Assembly: GCA_025451845.1 (NCBI GenBank)
Contig: JANWJS010000037.1
Coordinates: forward strand, 124,001-188,000
Direction: 5' to 3'
From: Steroidobacteraceae bacterium
GTDB lineage: Bacteria; Pseudomonadota; Gammaproteobacteria; Steroidobacterales; Steroidobacteraceae
DNA length: 64,000 bases
Under the pieces are notes generated by a model that worked only from the letters and a program-made list of their open reading frames with translations, did not search any database and was not told the origin of the DNA. Of the stretch, positions 46,396 through 55,390 are shown in pieces (the stretch's first letter is position 1; every line of letters starts with the position of its first letter). The position numbers were made by a program, and so were the translations under genes.

Positions 46396-47292
46396 GTGTC
46401 CAGCCCTCTTATGAACGAAGGTGATAAGATGCCGACTCCTTCCGCAGACGCCGTGCCCGAGGCCGAGACAGTAACCCACCGCGCCCGCCCGCGGCGGGAC
46501 GTCATTCATCGCCATGCCTGGCCGGTCCGCCTGACCCATTGGATCAACGCCCTGACGATCTTCATCATGGTCGGCAGCGGGCTCAACATCTTCAACGCGC
46601 ACCCACGACTGTACTGGGGACAGGCGGGAGCCGATTTCGATAAGCCCTTCCTTGCCCTCGGCGCCGTCCGGACGCCCGCGGGCCTGCGGGGTCGCACGAT
46701 CATAGGTCCCCTGAAGTTCGACACCACTGGCATCCTCGGCGTCTCGCAGGAGGACGGCGAGCAGACCACACGCGCCTGGCCTGATTGGGTGACACTCCCC
46801 AGCTACACCGACCTGGCGGATGCGCGTCACTGGCATTTCTTCTTCGCATGGGTCCTGGTCATCAACGGCGCGCTGTACCTGACGTGGAGTATCGTGAGCC
46901 GACACATCCAGCGGGACCTCTGGCCGACCGCGACCGACCTTCGTGCCATTCCGCGCTCCATCATCGATCACCTCAAACTCAAGCATCCCAAGGGCGAGGC
47001 TGCGAAGCGCTACAACGTGCTGCAACGGCTCGCCTATCTGGGGCTGGTGACACTCGCGGCCGGCATGGTTCTCACGGGTCTTTGCATGTCGCCGGGCTTC
47101 GATGCGTTCGCGCCCTGGCTGGTGACGGCACTCGGCGGGCGCCAGACCGCGCGCACCCTGCACTTCCTGTTCGCCGCCGCGATCGTGCTGTTCATCGCGG
47201 TGCACCTCATCGAGGTAGTGCTCGCCGGGCCGCTCAACGAAGTACGCTCGATGATCACCGGCCGCTATGCCGTCCCCGCGGAGCACGAGTGA
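46396..47292 (+). CDS. cytochrome b561-type membrane subunit
   Basis: HRHAWPVRLTHWINALTIFIMVGSGLNIFNAHPRLYWG; HWHFFFAWVLVINGALYLTW. Confidence 0.82.
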   Translation: MSSPLMNEGDKMPTPSADAVPEAETVTHRARPRRDVIHRHAWPVRLTHWINALTIFIMVGSGLNIFNAHPRLYWGQAGADFDKPFLALGAVRTPAGLRGRTIIGPLKFDTTGILGVSQEDGEQTTRAWPDWVTLPSYTDLADARHWHFFFAWVLVINGALYLTWSIVSRHIQRDLWPTATDLRAIPRSIIDHLKLKHPKGEAAKRYNVLQRLAYLGLVTLAAGMVLTGLCMSPGFDAFAPWLVTALGGRQTARTLHFLFAAAIVLFIAVHLIEVVLAGPLNEVRSMITGRYAVPAEHE

Positions 47293-47293
47293 C

Positions 47294-48097
47294 ATGCCGA
47301 TCATCACCCGCCGTCAGGCACTGATCACCAGCCTCGCAGGCAGCGGCCTGCTGCTCACCGGCTGCAGCAAGATTTTCCAGGCCGACTCTCTGACGGAGAG
47401 CGCGAGCTTCCAGCGCGTGCTCGCGGCCGCTCAGGCCTGGACGCGGGCCACGCAGCGCTTCCTGCTCGCGGGCGGCGAGATGGCGCGGGAATACAAGCCG
47501 TCCGATATCTCGCACTATTTCAAGCCCAACGGGACTTACCACCCAGGCGGTGCGGACTATGCACGGCACGTCGACGAAGGGTTTGTGAACTGGCGGTTGC
47601 GGATCGACGGCATGGTCAGGCACCCGTTGTCGTTGAGCGTCGCCGATCTTCGTCGGCTTCCCGCGCGAAGTCAGATCACGCGGCATGACTGCGTCGAGGG
47701 TTGGAGCGCCATCGGCGGCTGGACCGGCGTGCCGCTGGCACTGTTACTCAGAGCAGCGGGCGTGCGCGCCGGGGCGAAGTATGTGGTTTTCTACTGTGCC
47801 GACAACCTGGATGGAGAGGCCGCGAAGGGCGGCGAACAGAGTCCCGGCCAGTACTACGAAAGCGTCGGGCTGGTCGATGCGATGCACCCGCAAACGCTGA
47901 TAGCCTATGACATGAACGGTAAGCCGCTCGATGTGCCCCACGGAGCGCCGCTGCGGCTGCGCGTGGAGCGCCAGCTCGGCTACAAGATGGCGAAGTATGT
48001 GCAGCACATCCAGATCGTCGGCGATTTCCACGCCATCGCCGGCGGCCATGGCGGCTACTGGGAGGACCGCGGCTACGACTGGTATGCCGGAGTCTAG
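47294..48097 (+). CDS. Tat-exported YedY/sulfite-oxidase-family molybdoprotein
   Basis: Start MPIITRRQALITSLAGSGLLLTGC (RR motif and lipobox); RHDCVEGWSAIGGWTGVPLALLL Mo-ligand Cys block. Confidence 0.88.
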   Translation: MPIITRRQALITSLAGSGLLLTGCSKIFQADSLTESASFQRVLAAAQAWTRATQRFLLAGGEMAREYKPSDISHYFKPNGTYHPGGADYARHVDEGFVNWRLRIDGMVRHPLSLSVADLRRLPARSQITRHDCVEGWSAIGGWTGVPLALLLRAAGVRAGAKYVVFYCADNLDGEAAKGGEQSPGQYYESVGLVDAMHPQTLIAYDMNGKPLDVPHGAPLRLRVERQLGYKMAKYVQHIQIVGDFHAIAGGHGGYWEDRGYDWYAGV

Positions 48098-48182
48098 CAC
48101 CGGGTCGGCGGAAGCTTGAACCTCGGGCTCTGAGGGTTGATCCTTGGCGTGAGTCGCCCAACTCGATGCCGGATAAGGACCC

Positions 48183-48815
48183 ATGACCGTCACTCAAGCC
48201 CTCATCGCCTTCTGCATCGCCGCGGGTCTCCTGACCATTGCACCGGGCTTGGATACGGCGCTGGTGCTGCGCACCGCCGCGTCCGAGGGCCCGAAGGGCG
48301 CCGCACTCGCCAGCCTCGGAGTCGTGATGGGCTGCCTCACTTGGGGCGCTGCTGTGGCATTCGGGCTCGGCGCACTGCTGGCAGCCTCGCAGATAGCCTT
48401 CACCGCCCTCAAATGGGCGGGCGCGCTCTACCTTGTCTGGCTGGGCGTGAACCTCATTCTCAAGCCGCGCTCCCGTTTCGAGCTCGAGCTCGCGGGGCGA
48501 GTTGCCGCACCGAGTAGCCGCGGCTGGCTGGTGCGCGGATTCCTCACGAATCTCCTCAATCCCAAAGTCGGCGTGTTCTACGTTTCTTTCTTGCCGCAGT
48601 TCCTGCCGGCGCACGTGCCCGCCGGACCTTTCATTTTTCTGCTCGCCGCATTGCACGCATTGATGGGGCTCATGTGGTTCGCGCTGTTGATCACTGCGAC
48701 CCGCCCGGTCGCGCGCGCCTTGAAGCGCCCAGCAGTGGTCAGACGACTGGATCAGCTCACCGGCCTCGTATTCCTCGGCTTTGGGGTGAAGCTGGCGCTG
48801 GTCCGCCGGCCCTGA
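48183..48815 (+). CDS. LysE/RhtB-family exporter
   Basis: LLTIAPGLDTALVLRTAASEGPKGAALASLGVVMGC; GFLTNLLNPKVGVFYVSFLPQF. Confidence 0.9.
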   Translation: MTVTQALIAFCIAAGLLTIAPGLDTALVLRTAASEGPKGAALASLGVVMGCLTWGAAVAFGLGALLAASQIAFTALKWAGALYLVWLGVNLILKPRSRFELELAGRVAAPSSRGWLVRGFLTNLLNPKVGVFYVSFLPQFLPAHVPAGPFIFLLAALHALMGLMWFALLITATRPVARALKRPAVVRRLDQLTGLVFLGFGVKLALVRRP

Positions 48816-48828
48816 TGCGCTGAGCGGC

Positions 48829-48966
48829 TACTGATCTTCGAGCCGGAAGCTGATGCGAAACGCATAGCAGGAGCTCACCGGCTGGCCGCTTTCGGTCGTC
48901 GGCCGATCGTGGCCGGAGCCGGCGCTCGCCAGCCTGAGAGCACCTTGATCGATCAGCGCTGCGGAC
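48829..48966 (-). pseudogene. possible TonB C-terminal-domain remnant
   Basis: Hand translation ALIDQGALRLASAG...TTESGQPVSSCYAFRISFRLEDQ*. Confidence 0.25.
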
Positions 48967-48968
48967 AC

Positions 48969-49874
48969 TCACGCGAGGACCGAGTGATAGAGCGCCAGCA
49001 GCTTTGCCCAGGCTCGCTCGGCCTCGGGCCTGTTGTAGATCGGCTTGCCGTCATACTGAGGCATGTCGGGCACACACCAGCCGTGGATGGTGCCTGGATA
49101 CACTTCAATTTCGGCGGGCACGCGCGCTGCCGCGAACGCTTCGCGCAGCTTGTCCTTCGCATCGGGTTGCTTGGTATCGTCGCTGGCAGCCACCGCCAAG
49201 TACATGCGTGCCTTCATGCGGGGCACCAGCAGATGCGGGCTGTCGGGCCTGTCAGTCACGAGCCCTCCTCCGTGAAACGTCGCAGCGGCGCCGATCCTGT
49301 CGGGAACGTGGGCGGCCGTCCTGAAGACGAGCGGGCCACCCATGCAATAGCCGTGAGTGCCGAGCTTGCGCGTCCGATCGACTTGCGGCTGCGCGTGGAG
49401 AAACGCGATATGCGCTTGCGCATCCCTCTCGATCGCTCCGGGTACTCTGGTCGGTGCGGTCCACTGCTCAGCTTTCGCCCGATCCGCGGGATCGTCGAAC
49501 TTGAAGCTCGCGGCATCGACCACGAGCGGCGCGCGCGCGGTGCGATAGAACGGATTGGGCACCAACACCGCATATCCCTGGGCCGCGAGGCGCCTGCCGA
49601 TGGCGCGAAACGTCGGCCGCAGGCCGAAAATATCGGTCCAGATGAGGACGCCGGGGTGAGTACCTGCCGCGGGATGCAGATACACCGCATCGCATCGGCC
49701 ATCCGCAGTCGTCACCTCGACGTCCTTCTCGACGACCTCCCTCTCCGCCCCGACAGACACGCCCACGGCGGCGGCAAACCCGATGGCGGCGGAAGTTGCG
49801 ACGAATTCCCGCCGAGTCGGACCAGGCACCTTCGTCTCCAACGGATCACGATCGCTGCCGTTCATATCGATCAC
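48969..49874 (-). CDS. dienelactone hydrolase family protein, Tat-like N-terminus
   Basis: TRREFVATSAAIGFAAAVGVSVGA; GVLIWTDIFGLRPTFRAIGRRLAAQGYAVLVPNPFYR; GTHGYCMGGPLVFRTAA. Confidence 0.88.
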   Translation of the reverse strand: MIDMNGSDRDPLETKVPGPTRREFVATSAAIGFAAAVGVSVGAEREVVEKDVEVTTADGRCDAVYLHPAAGTHPGVLIWTDIFGLRPTFRAIGRRLAAQGYAVLVPNPFYRTARAPLVVDAASFKFDDPADRAKAEQWTAPTRVPGAIERDAQAHIAFLHAQPQVDRTRKLGTHGYCMGGPLVFRTAAHVPDRIGAAATFHGGGLVTDRPDSPHLLVPRMKARMYLAVAASDDTKQPDAKDKLREAFAAARVPAEIEVYPGTIHGWCVPDMPQYDGKPIYNRPEAERAWAKLLALYHSVLA

Positions 49875-49925
49875 CCCGCTGACCCCTCATGGCGCAATCC
49901 CTTATTGTCGCGCTCAAGCTCGCTC

Positions 49926-50103
49926 GCTACCCCGCGGCTCGCGGATGATACAGCGGAATCCGAGATGAGAGGTCGGGCTGTCGACAGGCTGCGGGAATTT
50001 TCGCGGCAGACGACAACGCCGGCAATAGTTGGGCGCGCGAGCCGCCCTTCGCCACGTTGCGCCCGACGTGTAGGTTCGGAGTCGGCAGCTCATAACTCTC
50101 CTC
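49926..50103 (-). pseudogene. frameshifted C-terminal remnant of formylglycine-generating enzyme (FGE/SUMF1) family
   Basis: Hand translation in two frames: SYELPTPNLHVGRNVAKGGS / RAPNYCRRCRLPRKFPQPVDSPTSHLGFRCIIREPRG. Confidence 0.6.
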
Positions 50104-50554
50104 CCCTCCCTCCGCCGCAGCCCAGCGTCGGGGATGCAATTGGGCGGATACGGCCGACCGGTGAGGCACCCTCATAGCCGTCGGCAAGCGTGTTCTGCGA
50201 GGGGAACTCCCCCTGCCAGTCATCGACCGTCATGCGGCGCGAGCTCATCCCCAAGCCCGGTCTCATCGGCACCTCCGGCGATTGCCGAGCATGTGGGTGT
50301 GCGCTCGCCGTGTGAGATGATGCTCCACTCAGGTATATTCTGCGGGCGCCTGGGTCCTGGCACACCGGCGCACGCCTTCCGGGAGCCATGGCGGGTGAGC
50401 TTCCTCACCGGCGCTTACTCCCATGCCACCGCCTGGAGCGTTAACCGAAGTTGATTGCAACCGCAGGCTGGATCGCAGTCAGGCACGAAGGTTGCGCACC
50501 CATCCGACCGGGGACCCACCGCACCGCCGAACCCGTACTGATCAATACCCAATA

Positions 50555-52480
50555 ATGACATTCGATCGCGGCGCCGAAGACGACCATCACCCCCCGCGGG
50601 AGCCAGAGACTTTCGAAGTCACGCTGAAATGCATAGGCGATGCCGTCATCGTGACCGACGTTGCCGGACGCGTGACATTCCTCAACTCGGTGGCCGAACA
50701 GGTCACGGGCTGGTCCTCGGCCGATGCCAGGAATCAGCCCTTCGAGAGAATCTTCCACATCGTCAACGAGCACACCGGCAAACCGGTGGAGCATCCGGTC
50801 GCCAAGGTCCTGGAAACCGGCGGCATCGTCGGGCTTGCCAACCACACCGTTCTCATCGCTCGGGACGGGCGGCGCATTCCGATCGACGACAGCGGCTCGC
50901 CCGTCCGGCTCGCGAACGGGAAACTCATCGGAATCGTCGTGGTCTTCCGCGACGTCACCCAGCGTAAGCGCGCCGAGCACGCCCGCGCGTGGCTGGCCGC
51001 CCTCGTCGAGTCCTCGGACGATGCCATAGCCAGCAAGACGCTCGACGGCATCGTGACCTCGTGGAATCCGGCCGCGGCCCGCCTCTTCGGCTACGCGCCC
51101 GAGGAGATCACCGGCAAGCCGATCACGACCATCATTCCCTTGGAGCTTCAAGCCGAGGAGGCTGAGATACTCGCGCGCTTGCGCCGCGGCGAGCGGGTGG
51201 ATCACTTCGAGACCGTGCGCGTCACCAAGGATGGGCGTCGCATCGATGTGTCGCTCACCATCTCACCGATCAGGGGCGCGGACGGTGAGATCATCGGCGC
51301 GTCCAAGATCGTGCGCGACATCACCGAGCGCAGGCGGGCCGAGCGCCTGCTGCGCGAGGCGGACCGGCAGAAGGACGAGTTCCTGGCGACATTGGCTCAC
51401 GAGCTGAGAAACCCGCTGGCGCCGATCTGCGCCGCCGCGGAGCTGCTCAAGCACGCGAAGACCCTGGCCCCCGAGCTTCGGGCGGCAACTGCCATTCTCG
51501 AGCGGCAGGCGCGGCACATGACGCATCTCGTCGATGACCTTCTCGACATGTCGCGCATCACGAGCGGCCGCATCCGGCTGCAACCGGAGCCGCTCGAGCT
51601 CACGGAGCTCCTGAAGAGCGTCATCGAGACGTATCGGCAATCCGCAGAGACGGCGCGACATCAAGTCAGCTTCGCCGCCTCGGGTGTCCCGATCTACGCG
51701 AGCGCCGATCGCATCCGGCTGACTCAAGTCGTATCGAACATTCTTCATAACGCGGTCAAGTACACACCGCCGGGAGGAAGGATCGAGGTCGCGCTGCATA
51801 CGCACAACCGGCACGCAATCATCTCCATTCGCGACAACGGCATGGGAATTCCGCCGGAAATGCTGGAGCACATCTTCGAGCCCTTCGCCCAGCTCGACCG
51901 CTCTTACGAGCGGGCCGACGGCGGACTCGGAATCGGACTGACGCTGGCCAAGAGGCTCATCGAGCTCCATCAGGGCCGCATCGAGGCCAGAAGCGCAGGC
52001 CGCGGCAAGGGGACCGAGTTCCTCATCCATCTGCCCGTGGTCGCTGCGGCGCCCGCGAAACCTGCGAGCGCTCCGCGCAAGCACGCCGAATTTGCGGGCA
52101 GCTGTCGGGTGCTCATCGCGGATGACAATCACGATGCGGCGGTGAGTCTCAGCATGCTGCTGCAATCGATGGGCCACGACACTCGCGTCGTCCACGATGG
52201 CATCGAGGCCCTGGAGGAAGCCGAGGTCTTCCGCCCCGATGTCGTGCTGCTCGACATCGGCATGCCGAGGCTCGATGGTTACGAGACGGCCCGCAAGATC
52301 GCCAGCCGTCCCTGGGCGCAGGCCACGCAGATCGTGGCCGTGACCGGCTGGGGGCAGGAGACGGACCGGCAGCGCGCGCGCGAGGCCGGGTTCCACCGGC
52401 ATCTGGTCAAGCCCGTGGACTTCAACGCACTGCGCGAGCTCATTGGATGCGAAGACCGGCCCGACTCGGTCTCACGATGA
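50555..52480 (+). CDS. hybrid sensor histidine kinase/response regulator with tandem PAS domains
   Basis: PAS blocks; FLATLAHELRNPLAPICAAAELL (H-box), DNGMGIPPEMLEHIFEPFAQLDRS, receiver RVLIADDNHDAAVSLSMLLQSMGH...VVLLDIGMPRLDGYE. Confidence 0.92.
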   Translation: MTFDRGAEDDHHPPREPETFEVTLKCIGDAVIVTDVAGRVTFLNSVAEQVTGWSSADARNQPFERIFHIVNEHTGKPVEHPVAKVLETGGIVGLANHTVLIARDGRRIPIDDSGSPVRLANGKLIGIVVVFRDVTQRKRAEHARAWLAALVESSDDAIASKTLDGIVTSWNPAAARLFGYAPEEITGKPITTIIPLELQAEEAEILARLRRGERVDHFETVRVTKDGRRIDVSLTISPIRGADGEIIGASKIVRDITERRRAERLLREADRQKDEFLATLAHELRNPLAPICAAAELLKHAKTLAPELRAATAILERQARHMTHLVDDLLDMSRITSGRIRLQPEPLELTELLKSVIETYRQSAETARHQVSFAASGVPIYASADRIRLTQVVSNILHNAVKYTPPGGRIEVALHTHNRHAIISIRDNGMGIPPEMLEHIFEPFAQLDRSYERADGGLGIGLTLAKRLIELHQGRIEARSAGRGKGTEFLIHLPVVAAAPAKPASAPRKHAEFAGSCRVLIADDNHDAAVSLSMLLQSMGHDTRVVHDGIEALEEAEVFRPDVVLLDIGMPRLDGYETARKIASRPWAQATQIVAVTGWGQETDRQRAREAGFHRHLVKPVDFNALRELIGCEDRPDSVSR

Positions 52481-52496
52481 ATCCTGCGTCAGCTCG

Positions 52497-53108
52497 CTAC
52501 TCGTTGGCATTGAACGCAATGCAGATGCGCGGCTCGTCGCCCTCATGCGGCTCGACGTAATGCTCCATCCAGCAGGGGAATAGCACGAGGAGACCCGTGC
52601 TCGGCTTCAGGCGAACGTCGGCGTGCCCATTGGGGACGGGGCCCTTGACGATTCCGTGGAGCACGCCCGCACGGGGGTCTCGAAAACAGAGCGCGCCCGA
52701 GCCCGTGGGGACTTTGAGGTAGAAACTCCCGGAGAGAAGCGAGCCCTCGTGCATGTGCAGGAAGTTGAAGCCCCCGCGGTCGTGCAGGTTGACCCACGAC
52801 TGCACTTGCAACAGCTGACTTCCTCGGCCCATTTCACCCAGCGCGGTCGCGCATGCCGAATGGACGGCCTGCCGTAAAGGAGCCCAAACGGGCCGCTCGA
52901 GAACATCCATTTCGTTGCTGTTCCAACCGCTGCGGTTGGTCCGACCCGCAGGCGCCGGGCTTGCGGCGCGCAGCGCAAGCACCCAACTCGTCCATTCCGC
53001 GAAGCGCGGCTGCAGCGCATCGAGAGGAGCCTGCCAGATCCGGGTCGGAAAGAGATCGTAGGACTGCAGTGAGGGAGTCGATATCTCGCCCATCGTCTCG
53101 GCCCTCAT
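52497..53108 (-). CDS. putative 2OG-Fe(II) oxygenase (TIGR02466-like)
   Basis: SWVNLHDRGGFNFLHMHEGSLLSGSFYLKVP...STGLLVLFPCWMEHYVEPHEGDEPRICIAFN. Confidence 0.8.
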   Translation of the reverse strand: MRAETMGEISTPSLQSYDLFPTRIWQAPLDALQPRFAEWTSWVLALRAASPAPAGRTNRSGWNSNEMDVLERPVWAPLRQAVHSACATALGEMGRGSQLLQVQSWVNLHDRGGFNFLHMHEGSLLSGSFYLKVPTGSGALCFRDPRAGVLHGIVKGPVPNGHADVRLKPSTGLLVLFPCWMEHYVEPHEGDEPRICIAFNANE

Positions 53109-55390
53109 CGTAGTCCGCTGAGGTGCGCCACACCTGTCGGATCGCGTAGTACGCGGATGGTCAGCCGCCGCCCGCGGAACGTGACATTACGCAGAGTGAG
53201 TGAGACCCATCCGGACGGCAATGCGGGAGGATACGCGGCGACGAGCCCCGTTGCGCGAATCCTGAGCCCGGTGAGCCCATAGATCAGACTCTGCAGGTAC
53301 GACCCGGAACCCGTGAGGAACGGGCCGACCTCGTTGCTCGCGGTCTCGGTGCACGCATCATACGGCGATTTAAGGGTGCCGCCGGTCTCGAACAGCTTGG
53401 CCCACGCGGCCGCCTGCGCGCCGAGATCCGCCTCGTCCGCGGCCGAAACCCGCGGCAGGATGCCCATGCTGACCTCGCCGACCGAGCTCGCCGCGTCCCG
53501 CTGTATGGCGTGGCGGTAGTCACTCTGTCGCAATGCGCGCGGCATCTGGAAATCAAGGGCCGGCAGGAAGAGCAGCGCCACCGGCCCGCCGCCGAAATCC
53601 TCGCCGTGGGTCGTCACCGAAGGGGCGAATGCCAGGTGATACTGCCCGTTCGGCGCCATCGGGATGTATAGCCCGTGCGCGACGTGACTCCAGTCGGCAT
53701 CCGGCTGTGCGCCGATCACTTTGGCGGCGGCGACAGCAAAATCGAGCGCCTTGGCCGCACCGAGATTGGTGAACGTATCGTCGGGAATGTCGGCGTTCGA
53801 CTCCGCAACCGAGGTGACGTGCAGGATGTCGTAGCGCCTGCGGCTCGCATCGTACGTCGCGCGGCTCGCCCAGAAGCGGGCCACTTCACGGATCACAGGC
53901 CAACCGTGCGCGCGCAGCCAGCTGCGATCGAGCGTTGCGAGGTAATACTGCCATTGGGCGATGGCCACTTCCGAATTGACGTGGTTCTCACTTTTGGAGA
54001 GGAGGTCTGCCGAGTGCGGTATCTGCTCGGTGCCCTTCTGCGGGTCCGACTCCCACGGAAACATGGCGCCCCGGTATCCGTACTGGCGCGCGCGTCCACG
54101 CGCCGCCGCGAGGGTGCGCTCACGAAAGGCCAGGATGGATTGCGCGCGTCGCGGATGGAGGAGCAGCAACGCAGGGAACATCCAGGTATCGCTGTCCCAG
54201 AAGACGTGGCCGGCGTAGCAGAGCGTCAGCCCGCAGGGTCCGGTGGCCCACGCCGTGTCAGGAGCGACGCTCGCAAGCAGGTAGTAGAGCTGCGCGTGCG
54301 CGACCTGCTGCGCCCGCGGATCGCCTTTGATCAGGATGTCCGATTGCCAGAGCGCTTGCCACGCCGCGCGCTGCGCGCTCGCCAGCTCTTCGAACCCCTG
54401 CATGCGCGCCTGACGCGCGAGTGTGAGATCTTCCGCCGCGCCGCCGCCCCAGCCCGAGCGCGACAGCGCAACGAACTTGCTGAAATCGTAGGTATGGCCC
54501 TTCGCAACGCGCAGGGTCACATCGAGCGCCAGGCGATCCGCGGCGCGGCTCACACTGACTTGGGCCCCATGCGCCTGCAGCGGCAATGCGATCGCCGCCG
54601 CCATCGCCATCGGCAGCCCGTTCTCGGCCTTACCCGCCAGCGACAATGTCAGCGTGCGCGCGTCACCGCTTGTCGCGGTGACCTCCGTGTAGCCCGGATA
54701 CCAGAGAGCGGCGCGGTCCGCAGTGGCCGGCGGATGCGGTTGCAGCGCGATACCGCGGGCCGCGAGCGCCTGGTCCTGCTCGGGTCCGGTCCACCGGCCG
54801 AGCGGCAGCCTCGGCGTGTGCTGTCGCCACAAGGTCAGGGGGAAAGACACGCGAACCCAACCGTCATACTCCGGAGTCAGCGCGAGACGAGTCACCGCAA
54901 GATGCGGCGAGGACTCACTGACGAACGTAATGACCTGCACCGCGGTCTGCCGTCCCTGATCGCTGTAGGAGTATCGGGTGGTCAGTATGCCCGCGCGCAT
55001 GTCGAGCATCTGGCGATAGTCGGCAAAACGGGCGGCGTTCAGAGGCCCTTCGTTGAGCCAGTCATCCTGCGGGCCGGCGCGGCGCGGCGCGAAGTCGATT
55101 GCGGTCCAGCCGGGCACGAGTGCCGGACGCGAGATGTCTCCGGGGCGGTAATCCATCAGGCCCACCAGATAGGTCTGCGCGGGCCCGGTGCCGCGTGGTG
55201 TGGTCTGGGTCGCGATATACCCGTTGCCGAGCAGCCCGGGGAAATAATCGGGCAATTGCTCGAGCCCAGTGCTCAACTGGAAGCTCGCGTCGGTCGCCTG
55301 CCCCGCGGCCACGACCGGGAGCAGCAGCGCGCAGAGAAAGACGTACGCGACATTTGTCATCGGGGGAAAGCGGCTGCCGGGATCTCTCAT
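53105..55390 (-). CDS. secreted GH65-family-like glycoside hydrolase/phosphorylase
   Basis: LLGNGYIATQ, GHVFWDSDTWMFPALLLLHPRRAQSIL.FRERTLAAARGRARQYGYRGAMFPWES, SENHVNSEVAIAQWQYY. Confidence 0.82.
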   Translation of the reverse strand: MRDPGSRFPPMTNVAYVFLCALLLPVVAAGQATDASFQLSTGLEQLPDYFPGLLGNGYIATQTTPRGTGPAQTYLVGLMDYRPGDISRPALVPGWTAIDFAPRRAGPQDDWLNEGPLNAARFADYRQMLDMRAGILTTRYSYSDQGRQTAVQVITFVSESSPHLAVTRLALTPEYDGWVRVSFPLTLWRQHTPRLPLGRWTGPEQDQALAARGIALQPHPPATADRAALWYPGYTEVTATSGDARTLTLSLAGKAENGLPMAMAAAIALPLQAHGAQVSVSRAADRLALDVTLRVAKGHTYDFSKFVALSRSGWGGGAAEDLTLARQARMQGFEELASAQRAAWQALWQSDILIKGDPRAQQVAHAQLYYLLASVAPDTAWATGPCGLTLCYAGHVFWDSDTWMFPALLLLHPRRAQSILAFRERTLAAARGRARQYGYRGAMFPWESDPQKGTEQIPHSADLLSKSENHVNSEVAIAQWQYYLATLDRSWLRAHGWPVIREVARFWASRATYDASRRRYDILHVTSVAESNADIPDDTFTNLGAAKALDFAVAAAKVIGAQPDADWSHVAHGLYIPMAPNGQYHLAFAPSVTTHGEDFGGGPVALLFLPALDFQMPRALRQSDYRHAIQRDAASSVGEVSMGILPRVSAADEADLGAQAAAWAKLFETGGTLKSPYDACTETASNEVGPFLTGSGSYLQSLIYGLTGLRIRATGLVAAYPPALPSGWVSLTLRNVTFRGRRLTIRVLRDPTGVAHLSGLR

